NCBI GenBank assembly: GCA_905221605.1
Contig: CAJNDS010002390.1
Coordinates: forward strand, 1,125,794-1,189,793
Origin: Symbiodinium natans
Lineage: Eukaryota; Sar; Dinophyceae; Suessiales; Symbiodiniaceae
DNA length: 64,000 nucleotides
Direction: 5' to 3'
A program made the position numbers and the translations under genes. Shown piece by piece: positions 12,201 through 21,000 of this stretch; position 1 is the first letter of the stretch, and each line of letters opens with the position of its first letter. The notes below the pieces were generated by a model. The model did not search any database and was not told where the DNA came from. It saw only the letters and a program-made list of their open reading frames with translations.

Positions 12201-14833
12201 GAAAGGATGAGCAATGCATAGGCAACACCGGGGGGGCTCCGGAGTGAAAGAGATGGAGACAGACAGCGAAGCAAAGAGAAGGAGACGGTAATCATGAAGA
12301 AGAGGAAGAAGGAAGACAGTGGAAGAGCGACATATAGGGAAACAGGGTGAAGGACACAAAAGAGGAAGGAGGAAGCGACGGTGAAAAGAGGGTCGCTTGG
12401 AGAACAAAAGGGGGTCAGGGAAGATCAAGAAGAAAAGGGAATAGGTAGGGCAGGGCACTTGTTTCTGCGAGCATCGCTCACTCCTTTCTTCCACGGTCTT
12501 TGTCCTTCATTTCTCCTCTCTATCTCTCTATCCTCTCTCTAGCTCTCCTTCCTTTCTTGTTCCATGTTCGTTCTCCTCCTTTCTCCGCTCTCCCTTTTCT
12601 CGGGGGCAAGGTTAAGCGAGGAGAATGAAGGGAATGATAAGATCGAAGGAGGACTGCTCCTGCGCCTTGTAACTACCTTCCACAGCTCTCTGCATGTCTC
12701 TGTGTTCTTTTCTCTTGGTTTCTTCTTAGCAATGTGGGGAAAGGGTCCTCCTCTGACACCTCTCCTTCACTCGTGGAGGCCCCTTGAAAAGAAGGCGTGT
12801 GAAATTTTGTGGAAAGAGGCAGCGCAGGACCATGCCCAGAACAGGACCCATCGTTTGCACAGGCTCTGCCTCGTAAAGGATGGGCGGTCTTTGTCCTTCA
12901 TTTCCCCTCTCTTTCTCTCTATCCTCTCTCTAGCTCTCCCTCCTTTTTTTATCTCCATGTTCGCTCTCCTCCTTTCTCCGCTCTCGCTTTTCTCGTGTCC
13001 ATTCCATGACCCTTTCCTCCGCTGTTCTGTTTGTCATTAAGTAGGGGGGGATAGAAGAAGGGCAAGGTTAAGCAAAAAGAAAGAAGGGAATGATATGATG
13101 GAAGGGGGACTTCTCCTGCTCCTTGCAGTTAACTACCGTCCACACTTCTCCACATGTCTTTGTGATCTTTTCTCTTGTTTTTCTTCTTACCAATGTGGGG
13201 AAAGGGTCCTCCTCTGACACCTCTCCTTCACTCTTGGAGGGTTTTTTGGGGAGAAGGCGTGTGAAATTTTGTGGAGGCTCAGAGATGGTTGGGGTGTGTG
13301 GAAAGAGGCAGCGCAGGACCATGTCCAGAACAGGACCCATCGTTTGCACAGTGTCTGCCTGGTAAGAATGAGCAATAAACAGAAAACACCGGGGGACGCC
13401 GGAGTGAGAGAGATGGAGACAGATAGAGAAGCAAAGAGAAGGAGACAGTAATCAGGGAGACGAGGAAGAAGGAAGGCAGCGGAAGAGCGACAGCGAGGGC
13501 AATAGGGTGAAGGAAACAGAAACAATGAGCAAGAGGAAGGAGGAAGCGATGGTGGAAACAGGATTGCTTGGAGAACAACAAGGAGACGGAGAAAATCAAG
13601 AAGAAACGAGAAGAGGTGGGGCAGGACACTTGTTTTTGTTATCCACTGTTCGCTTTCCTCGCCCTTACGCTTACTTCCCGAGCATCGCTCACTCCTTTCT
13701 TCCACGGTCTTTGTCCTTCATTTCCCCTCTCTATCTCTCCATCCTCTCTCTAGCTCTCCTTCCTTTCTTTTCCCACGTTCGTTCTCCTCCTTTCTCCGCT
13801 CTCCCTTTTCTCGTGTCCATCCCACGAGCCTTTCCTCCTCTCTTCTTTGTGTCATTAGGGGAGTAGCACAAGGGCAAGGTTAAGCAAGGAGAATGAAGGG
13901 AATGATGAGATGGAAGGAGGACTTCCCCTGCCCCTTCTAACCAGCTTCCACAGCTCTCTACATGTCTCTGTGTTCTTTTCTCTTGTTTTGTTCTTAGCAA
14001 TGTGGGGAAAGGGTCCTCCTCTGACACCTCTCCTTCACTCTTGGAGGCCCCTTGGGGACGCTCTCTGAAGGCCGCCTGAAACTCTTGGGGGAAGCTCAGA
14101 GGGTTTGGAGTGTGTTGAAAGAGGCAGTGCAGGGCCATGTCCAGAACAGGGCCCATCGTTTGCACAGGTTCTGCCTCGTAAAGTCAGAAAGGATGAGCAA
14201 TGAACAGAAACACAGGGCGGCGCCGGAGTGAGAGAGATGGAGACAGATAGAGAAGCAAAGAGAAGGAGACAGTAATCAGGGAGAAGAGGAAGAAGGAAGG
14301 CAGCGGAAGAGCGACAGCGAGGGAAACAGGGTGAAGGACACAGAAACAATGAAGAAGAGGAAGGAGGAAGCGATGGTGGAAACAGGATTGCTAGGAGAAC
14401 AACAAGGAGACGGAGAAAAGCAAGAAGAAACGAGAAGAGGTGGGGCAGGACACTTGCTTTTGTTATCCACTGTTCGTTTTCCTCACCCTTACGCTTACTT
14501 CCCGAGCATCGCTCACTCCTTTCTTCCACGGTCTTTGTCCTTCATTTCCCTTCTCTATCTCTCCATCCTCTCTCTAGCTCTCCTTCCTTTCTTTTCCCAC
14601 GTTCGTTCTCCTCCTTTCTCCGCTCTCCCTTTTCTCGTGTCCATCCCACGAGCCTTTCCTCCTCTCTTCTTTTTGTCATTAGGGGAGTAGAACAAGGGCA
14701 AGGAGAATGAAGGGAATGATGAGATGGAAGGAGGACTTCCCCTGCCCCTTCTAACCAGCTTCCACAGCTCTCTACATGTCTCTGTGTTCTTTTCTCTTGT
14801 TTTTATTCTTAGCAATGTCGGGAAAGGGTCCCT
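9240..14833. repeat. Tandem array of a ~0.8-kb unit (seven-plus copies)
   Basis: The anchor GGCAAGGTTAAGCAAGGAGA (or a close variant) occurs near 9362, 10200, 10940, 11755, 12605, 13062, 13877 and, in a 3'-truncated copy, 14697. Unit lengths are about 740-850 bp, with one deleted unit of about 455 bp. Each unit has four parts: a short core after TTCTTCTTAG that contains CAATGTGGGGAAAGGGTCC and ends near CCTCGTAAAGTCAG; an A/G-only arm of about 300 bp (GGAGACAGTAATCAGGGAGA); a spacer; and a T/C-only arm of about 150 bp. Reading frames through the core are not conserved between copies, so I treat it as satellite DNA. The array stops abruptly at about 14833, directly against telomere-like sequence. 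Confidence 0.9.
11914..12090 (+). repeat. GGAGTGCCCAACCCC minisatellite inside the 0.8-kb array
   Basis: Six to seven copies of GGAGCGCCCAACCC or GGAGTGCCCAACCCCAG at irregular 25-40 bp spacing. It replaces the core of one 0.8-kb unit and is absent from the other units, so it is a local insertion or expansion. Confidence 0.8.
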
Positions 14834-15025
14834 TGGGCCTAAACCCTAACGCCTAAACCCTCGTGAGTATTTCGGCCTCGGGAATGGCTTGACGAAACGT
14901 CGTGACGCGACAGAAAACGAAAGTCTTCAACTATGATAACAGGCATAGAAGCGTATATGCAAATTGATTATTAACCAAGAGCAAATGCCAAATAATACAT
15001 AAAGGTCCATGCCACTTAGGCTTAT
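14834..15025. other. Unique segment with an inverted match to 1430
   Basis: At about 14988-15014 the reverse complement of this strand reads GGACCTTTATGTATTATTTG, matching 1432-1453 with one mismatch but in inverted orientation. Both copies sit beside the duplicated ITS block. No gene seen. Confidence 0.6.
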
Positions 15026-15245
15026 AGGGTTTAGGGTTTAGGCTTATAGGGTTTAGGGTTTAGGGTTTAGGGTTTAGGGTTTAGGGTTTCTGTGTTGGGC
15101 AGGTGCTTCTTGAGCATTGAGTCAGGTTTGACTTCAGGACCCGCAACACTAATCCGAATTGATAATTGAGTTGTCCTGCTGGGAGGGGGAGGAGGGAGTT
15201 AGGGTTTAGGGTTTAGGGTTCAGGGTTCAGGGTTCAGGGTTTAGG
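15026..15245. repeat. ITS-flanked duplicated block, copy 2
   Basis: TTTAGGG tract (15026-15089), then the same unique segment of about 115 bp found at 1245-1360 (differing by an extra base near GCTTCTTGAGCATTG), then a TTTAGGG/TTCAGGG tract. Confidence 0.85.
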
Positions 15246-15291
15246 GTTGGGGGTTTAGGGTTTAGGGTTTAGGGTTTAGGGTTTAGGGTTC
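15199..15291 (+). repeat. ITS with TTCAGGG and TTGGGGG variants
   Basis: About 13 telomeric units including three TTCAGGG variants. Confidence 0.9.
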
Positions 15292-15408
15292 TCCTCTGAT
15301 GCCGAGGAGGAGAGCACGGGCGAGGGGCAGCAAAGCCTTCAGATGAAGCTGCACATGTTGGATAACTCCAAGAGGTGCCTCGGCCCTACCTGGAGGCTCT
15401 AATGTAGT

Positions 15409-15510
15409 TTAGGGTTTAGGGTTTCGGGTTTAGGGTTTAGGGTTTAGGCCTTAGGATTTAGGGTTTAGGGTTTAGGGTTTTGGGGTTGAGGGTTTAGGGC
15501 TTAGGGTTTA
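15409..15510 (+). repeat. Degenerate ITS
   Basis: About 14 units with TTTCGGG, CTTAGGA and TTGAGGG variants. Confidence 0.85.
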
Positions 15511-15515
15511 GGGTG

Positions 15516-15607
15516 TACATGAAGGCTCACTAATGTAGTTCTTTTTTGGGCTAGTTCTCGGGGATTCGAGTATACTACGCCCCAAAGTTAAGGGGAGCCC
15601 TTAGGTA
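15516..15607. mobile_element. Short TIR element, family A, copy 1
   Basis: Left arm TGAAGGCTCACTAATGTAGTT; right arm GGGGAGCCCTTAGGTA. The centre holds GGGGATTCGAGTATACTACG. Length 92 bp, noncoding. The family consensus arm is TACCTAAAGGCTCCTATGTA. Confidence 0.65.
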
Positions 15608-15632
15608 GACCAGTTCAGCCTGGGGATGGAGT

Positions 15633-15697
15633 CTTAGGGTTTAGGGTTTAGGGTTTAGGGTTTAGGGTTTAGGGTTTAGGGTTTAGGGTTTAGCGTG
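15633..15697 (+). repeat. ITS (TTTAGGG)n
   Basis: Nine near-perfect units. Confidence 0.95.
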
Positions 15698-15787
15698 TTA
15701 GAGGATAGGGCTTTTCAGCGGTTTAGGGCTCAGGGGTTCTGGGGCTTCGTGTTTAAAAGGCGTGCCCAAATACACCAGTCTGCAGTC

Positions 15788-15838
15788 TTAAACCCTAAAC
15801 CCTAAACCCTAAACCCTAAACCCTAAACCCTAAACCCC
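15788..15838 (-). repeat. ITS (CCCTAAA)n
   Basis: Seven perfect units, converging on the TTTAGGG tract about 90 bp upstream. Confidence 0.95.
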
Positions 15839-15928
15839 GCCCCAAGACCGCCCACTGTCTCAGGACTGTGATTGCCCATGACGTCCAGGTGTCAGCATTC
15901 CAGTCACCATGTGCCGCGGAGGCCTATG

Positions 15929-16003
15929 TAGGGTTTAGGGTTTAGGGTTTAGGGTTTAGGGTGTAGGGTGTAGGGTTTAGGGTTTAGGGTTTAGGGTTTA
16001 GAG
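15929..16003 (+). repeat. ITS (TTTAGGG)n
   Basis: About ten units, two of them GTGTAGGG. Confidence 0.95.
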
Positions 16004-16255
16004 TCCCCTTACTTGCACAGCCTTGCACCGTAAACCCTAAACTTGAATCGGGCCATCATCAGTCACAACGCCCAGACGCACTTCATCCAGACGCAATTCA
16101 TGCACTTGAGCTGTTACTTAGGGATGAGGGATAACCCTAAACCCTAAACCCTTCAAGGGCTTTGCGATTTGGGTTGTCTGGGTACGTGTGCAGGCAGATG
16201 TACACGTCGCAACAGCTCTCCAACCCTTAAGTCGAGATCCTTATACTTAGTAGTA

Positions 16256-16310
16256 GGGTTTAGGGTTTAGGGTTTGGGGTTTGGGGTTTGGGGTTTGGGG
16301 TTTGGGGTTT
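16256..16310 (+). repeat. ITS switching from TTTAGGG to TTTGGGG
   Basis: Three TTTAGGG units are followed by five uniform TTTGGGG units. This block-wise variant spread is typical of local slippage. Confidence 0.9.
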
Positions 16311-17270
16311 TATAATCCCTACACAATCTCCAAGATGAACCTTTAGCTCCCCTAGGATACTGGACAACGAAGTATAGAATGTGATGATCAGGTGTTTCGG
16401 TAGGGTGACGGTTCTCATGACCACGATATGGTGTTGCATTCTTCATGTTCTCCATGCAGTTCTCCCTCTAGAGGTAGGGCGACGCCTTCTGTCAGAGCAC
16501 GGGTTGGAGTCAAGGTCCTCGCCAGTAAGGTTTCGGATGCAGAGTTTGGATGTCGCTGTGACTGTCCACGTGGCGGCGGGACAGAGTGCTGCACTTTCCT
16601 AATTTCTGCTCGGGCTCCCCAAACCTCGCGCAGCTCTTTCTACTCGAGCCTGTGAGCTCGCCCCACAATCTGAGCCCCTGGCCCGACACCTCTGAAAATG
16701 AATAGGGCTTAAACTAGATGACCCTCATTTGGGGCTAAGGCGTTTCCTCAATGAAGGGGCTTCTTTCTGGCTCCGTGGGTATGGATTTTGTTGATCTAAA
16801 CCCTAAACCCTAAACCCTAAACCCTAAACCCTTTGGGGGAAATTGACAGGTCTAGGCAGTTGCGTAGACAGGACTGCGGCCAGAGCGAGGTCGACACGAA
16901 GTTGTGTTTGCAGTTCTCCGACATAGCAGCTTGGCCGTGATCCAAAAGCCTACATTTTCCTAAACTGTTTAGGGTTTAGGGTCTAGGGTTCAGGGTTCAG
17001 AGAAGCCTAGAACTTCAAAGAAAGGGTAGCTGTTTCAGTATCAAAGGCGCTCCCTGTTCCGCTCCCAACTTGACCTCACCCCCCACCCCCCCCCAACGCC
17101 CCCCTACCCTATAATAAAGAACCTTCAACCCTAGTTCCTAAGCCGGCGGGCGAAAATGGTCGCCTATGCTGAGTTCACCAAAGGATGAAAAGCAGTACTG
17201 GGGGGGTGAGGGTTTAGGGGTATTCTTGGGTGGAGAAGTATTTGGGTAAAGATAGCCTTCATTTTGGTAT
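16311..17270. other. Intergenic stretch with a short ITS
   Basis: Contains a CCCTAAA tract at 16797-16834 and a TTTAGGG/TTCAGGG remnant near 16968-17000. Short open frames at 16381-16655 match nothing I recognise. No gene is supported. Confidence 0.5.
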
Positions 17271-17535
17271 AGGGCTTAGGGCTTAGGGCTTAGGGCTTAG
17301 GGCTTAGGGCTTAGGGTTTAGGGTTTAGGGTTTAGGGTTTAGGGTTTAGGGTTTAGGGTTTAGGGTTTAGGGTTTAGGGTTTAGGGTTTAGGGTTTAGGG
17401 TTTAGGGTTTAGGTTAGGGTTTAGGGTTTAGGGTTTAGGGTTTAGGGTTTAGGGTTTAGGGTTTAGGGTTTAGGGTTTAGGGTTTAGGGTTTAGGGTTTA
17501 GGGTTTAGGGTTTAGGGTTTAGGGTTTAGGGTTTA
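17271..17535 (+). repeat. Longest ITS in the window, (GGGCTTA)6 then (TTTAGGG)~31
   Basis: 265 bp. The first 46 bp are six uniform AGGGCTT units. The rest is nearly perfect TTTAGGG with one shortened unit near 17413. The homogeneity suggests recent addition or recent gene-conversion-like expansion. Confidence 0.97.
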
Positions 17536-17675
17536 GGTGGTCGGGGTTCTTATGCCAAGGATCATCGTATGTTCGGGTCGTATGGCAGGGGCCCTAGTAG
17601 TTTGGGAAATGCCAACTTGAAGGCTCCGGGAGGTTCGCAGACATAGTGCCGGCTCTTCATGAAACAAGTAGTCCG

Positions 17676-17740
17676 GGTTTAGGGTTTAGGGTTTAGGGTT
17701 TAGGGTTTAGGGTTTAGGGTTTAGGGTTTAGGGTTTAGGG
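17676..17740 (+). repeat. ITS (TTTAGGG)n
   Basis: Nine near-perfect units. Confidence 0.95.
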
Positions 17741-18003
17741 CAGGAGCTGTAAGTGGGGTGTATGTACACGTGAAGCTCTCTGGGGTTGAACATGAGAGTT
17801 GAAATCAACACTGCCTGCGTGTGGGGGTTGAGACGAAATTTTAAGCATAGTTTGTGCTTCTATGTAGTATTGGTTCCATTGCAGTACATGTACCGCTCAG
17901 AATTGTACCAGAGGGTCAAACCCCCATCAAGCCAAGCGCTTTGAGAACCCCAAAGCCAAAATGCAAGCTTGATTTTCGGATCCCTTACGCGCGTACCCCA
18001 CCT

Positions 18004-18046
18004 GTATACTACCCCAAGAAGGTACTACATAGGAGCCCTTAGGTAA
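18004..18046. mobile_element. Family A element, right half only
   Basis: GTATACTACCCCAAGAAGG followed by the arm ACTACATAGGAGCCCTTAGG. No left arm is present, so this is a truncated copy. Confidence 0.55.
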
Positions 18047-18169
18047 ACTACATCTTCCTCCTAGTATAGCCTTATTGTGGGTCGCTTAGGGTTCGTCCTC
18101 GCTGCCTTTTCGTGTTTAGGGCGTGTTTAGGGTTAACACTTAGCCCTGAATCCTAGATGCTAAACCCTG

Positions 18170-18456
18170 TTGGGGGGTGTAGGGATCACAACCCGGTCAT
18201 TTTTACCGTTAAAGGGGTTCGCTTGTGGAGGATATACAGAGGAAGATGGTGCCGCGTGGTCCGGAGTGGCAATCACGAGCGCTATGCAGCGCTTTCGACC
18301 AGCGCAACGGCATGTGACAATGAAGCCTTCTTGCGCACGGCCGCAAGCAACCGTGCCATGGCTGCCGGAGGCAACACGCTGTGCTCTGTCCTGGCACCAT
18401 CGGCGGATCTGAACCCCCTGGAGAAGTTTTGGGCGCAACTGCGAAAGCCCCACTGA
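18170..18456 (+). pseudogene. DDE (IS630/Tc1-mariner type) transposase C-terminal remnant
   Basis: The frame ends at a TGA at 18454. Its last 23 residues contain LAPSADLNPLEKFWAQLRK. This matches the third-catalytic-acid block of DDE_3/Tc1-mariner transposases, whose usual form is PPYSPDLNPIExxW. The glutamate of NPLE would be the third catalytic residue. Only about 60-90 residues remain; full-length proteins of this class are 300-400 residues, and the two upstream aspartate blocks are not evident. The apparent start codon lies in telomere-like sequence (CTAAACCCTG), and CCCTAA-type repeats follow the stop directly, so both ends were probably cut at ITS junctions. A non-functional fragment is the likeliest reading. 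The family assignment rests on one motif. Confidence 0.5.
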
Positions 18457-18459
18457 ACC

Positions 18460-18504
18460 CTAATCCCTAAACCCTAAACCCTGCCTAAACCTAAACACTA
18501 AACC
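18460..18504 (-). repeat. Degenerate ITS (CCCTAAA)
   Basis: Begins a few bases after the transposase remnant's stop codon; units are CCCTAAT, CCCTAAA and CCTAAAC. Confidence 0.8.
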
Positions 18505-18574
18505 ATCCGCTCTCTAGATCGGAGGATGCCCGGCAGAAGCGCCCGGCGGCGAAGAAGGGTGGTGTGGACGTGTT

Positions 18575-18610
18575 TATGTATATATATATATATACACGTA
18601 CATATCTATA

Positions 18611-18643
<33 letters not shown>

Positions 18644-18676
18644 GTGTGTATATATATATGTATATATGTATATATG
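18575..18676 (+). repeat. TA-rich microsatellite
   Basis: Alternating TA runs broken by CACGTACATATCTATATC and TACGTGTG. Confidence 0.9.
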
Positions 18677-18689
18677 CTTAAATAAGTTT

Positions 18690-19150
18690 AGGGGTTTGTA
18701 GGGTTTCGGGTTTCGGGTTTAGGGATATCGGTTTAGGGTTTTAGGGTTAGGTTTTAGGGTTTCAGGGTTTAGGGGTGTAGGGGTTTAGGGTCTTGGGTGA
18801 GGGAAAAAGAAGCCCTGTTGCTAATCTGGATCCCTACACCCTAAACCCCTGTTTTCGCCCGAAACGCTAAACCCTAAACAAACACAGACCCTCCTTACAA
18901 GCCTTAAACCGTTGTAAATGTTATAGACCCCGAAGCCCTACACCCGAAAACCCTTACAAACCACCCTAAACGCCAAACAAACCCTTACCCTTGTACACCT
19001 TAAACCCTGCACCCTATACCCTGAACCCTGAACCCTGAACCCTGCGCCCTAAACTTACCCTAAACCCTAAACCCCAACTCCTAAACCCTAAACCCCAAAC
19101 GCCTAAACCCTAAACCCCAAACTCCTAAACCCTAAACCCCAAACTCCTAG
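18690..19150. repeat. Degenerate ITS field, orientation switch near 18830
   Basis: GGGTTTCGGGTTTAGGG-like words (18690-18800) give way to CCCTAAACCCC, CCCTGAA and CTCCTAAACCCTAAACCCCAA words (18835-19150). The last part is a tandem repeat of about 25 bp of AAACTCCTAAACCCTAAACC. Confidence 0.75.
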
Positions 19151-19152
19151 AC

Positions 19153-19229
19153 CAGCACCACCCAACTACCCTTTAACCATAATAGTAGGGTATATAAACC
19201 CCCTTTATGAAAGGGTAGTTGGGGGGTTC
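19153..19229. mobile_element. Short TIR element, family M
   Basis: Arms CCCAACTACCCTTT and AAAGGGTAGTTGGG pair perfectly. The spacer of about 40 bp holds TAGTAGGGTATATAAACCC. Embedded in degenerate CCCTAAA sequence. Single copy in this window. Confidence 0.55.
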
Positions 19230-20310
19230 AGGTAGACCCCTAACTCCTAAACCCTAAACCCCAAACTCCTAGACCCAAAAAGCGCCCTCTCAAGGCCTTC
19301 GATGACACCAAGAAGAAGATGCAGCCAAGTCTGGGAGGCATCGAGGAGTTTCAGCTCTTGGATGACGATGACACCGACGACACAGAAGAAGATGCCAGCC
19401 CTGCGAGCTAGTGGGTTTGGGGTTTAGGGTTTAGGGGTTTAGGGTCTAGAGTTTAGGGTTGAGGGTGTAGGGTTTAGGGCCGACTTTGCTGGGGGATGGC
19501 TGAGGTTTTGGGATCTTTTCCGGCTTAGGAGTTTAGGCGACGAAGGACCTGTTTTTTTTTTGAACTTTTGGTGGCGGCTTCGGGAAACCTGAAGCAAGGA
19601 CATCAAAGGCAAGGCGGAGGAAGGGCGCCAGAGCGCTGGCATGTTCATATTCTGTTCTTGCGGGCCTTACAGTCTATGCATACTGATGTGCATGTGCACA
19701 TGTATGCACATTTACATAGACACGTATACTGAGATATGTCTCCGTATATCCCGTACAAAAAACATACTTGTAGATGTCTGCGGATTCGATTAAGGTTATT
19801 CTGTAAGGTTAAGGCCAGGTACGTACTTCCAGGAAGCTGGCGTTATGTTGCCGCCCCCACCGCTATGCGCACGAGGACTGTTCTCAATTGTAAGAAACCA
19901 TCTTGTCATAGTGGGTTGACACTCGCACACTTCTTCGAGTGCAGGTGTCTCGCAAGTCTGGTCTATGCAGTGGCCCAAGCCTCCTGTAAACCCTAAACCC
20001 TAAACCCTGAACATGCCCTCCCTCTTCGGAGATGCTTCTTGCCCTATCCGCGGGACACCGTATGCCCAAAATAGCCGCCGAAGAGCTGCCTCAGCGTGTA
20101 ATTATGTACAGAGTCTCAATTTGTCGGCAGAGAGGCGCTGCTTGATGGTCGTAGTTAGAGCTCAGGGCTCTTTCACAGCTTCACAATCGACCGAAGTGGC
20201 GTACGAAGAAGCTTGGAGAACCCATCCTTGGCGCAGTGCACCCCCCTCACGCACCTGTAGAGGATGGTCACTGCCCACCGCTGCTCTTCCCCCAGCATTT
20301 TGTTGCACAA
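19230..20310. other. Mixed ITS remnants and unique DNA, no assigned gene
   Basis: Degenerate ITS at 19230-19270 (-), 19412-19480 (+) and 19988-20010 (-). Open frames at 19736-19996 and 20013-20390 have no recognisable domain, and the second runs through a short inverted-repeat element, so I do not call them genes. Confidence 0.45.
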
Positions 20311-20425
20311 ACTTGGTAGCCCATTGGTACCCTTTCCCTTTTTTTGTACTGGGTTCCCTTGTAAATGAACCAACCCAAAAAAGGGTTTAGGGTTTATTGT
20401 GATATGGTCACTGGGCTACTAAGTT
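20311..20425. mobile_element. Short TIR element, family B, copy 1, interrupted by telomeric sequence
   Basis: Left arm CTTGGTAGCCCATTGGTACC; right arm CACTGGGCTACTAAG. In the paralogue at 45110 the sequence after AAAAAGGG is TGCCCTTATTATAAGATAG. Here those bases are replaced by TTTAGGGTTT before ATTGTGATATGG. Telomeric bases therefore sit inside the right half of the element. Confidence 0.7.
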
Positions 20426-20493
20426 GAATGCACTGAATACCCCGACCGACAGCACAAGTTTGCTGATTCTCTTCGAGGTCCTGGTAGTTGTTA

Positions 20494-20755
20494 GGGTTCA
20501 GGGTTTAGGGTTTCGGGTTTAGGGTTTAGGGTTTATGGCTAGGGCTTACGGCTTAGGGCTTATGGGGTTTAGGGTTTAGGTTTTAGGGTTTCAGTAGGAT
20601 CGCTAAACCCTATAAGGCCGAAACTCTAAACCCCAACTAGGATCCCTCCAAGGGTTCATGTAGCAGCCCGAAACCCTCAACCCTCAACCCCAATGGGTTT
20701 AGGGTTTAGGGTTTGGGGTTTGGGGTTTAGGGTTTCGGGTTTCGGGTGTCGGAGG
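20494..20755. repeat. Degenerate ITS cluster
   Basis: TTTAGGG/TTTCGGG/CTTAGGG words at 20494-20595 (+), CCCTAAA-like words at 20604-20690 (-) and TTTAGGG/TTTGGGG at 20695-20750 (+). Confidence 0.8.
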
Positions 20756-20861
20756 GCGCAGCGTGTCGGAGGCCGCAGCCCCTCGATCCCCCGAGCAGAC
20801 TCCCCACTGAGCGAGGCCGCGGCCAAAAGCCCGTGGGCTTGGACGGAGCGAAAGACGCCAG

Positions 20862-21000
20862 GGTTTAGGGTTTAGGGATGTTTAGGGTTTAGGGTTTGGG
20901 GGTTTAGGGGTTTAGGGGTTTAGGGGTTTAGGGGTTTAGGGGTTTAGGGGTTTAGGGGTTTAGGGGTTTAGGGGTTTAGGGGTTTAGGGTTTAGGGTTCA
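20862..21000 (+). repeat. ITS with an 8-bp GGGGTTTA variant block
   Basis: TTTAGGG units flank 11 uniform GGGGTTTA units (20899-20987). The array directly adjoins the 5' edge of the reverse-transcriptase frame. Confidence 0.95.

Noticed and set aside
9074-14815. Frames of 60-170 codons in the 0.8-kb array
   Set aside because: They are translations of purine/pyrimidine tracts, occur on both strands and do not keep frame between copies.
20013-20390. 125-codon frame
   Set aside because: Its 3' third lies in the family B element and telomeric repeats; no recognised domain.
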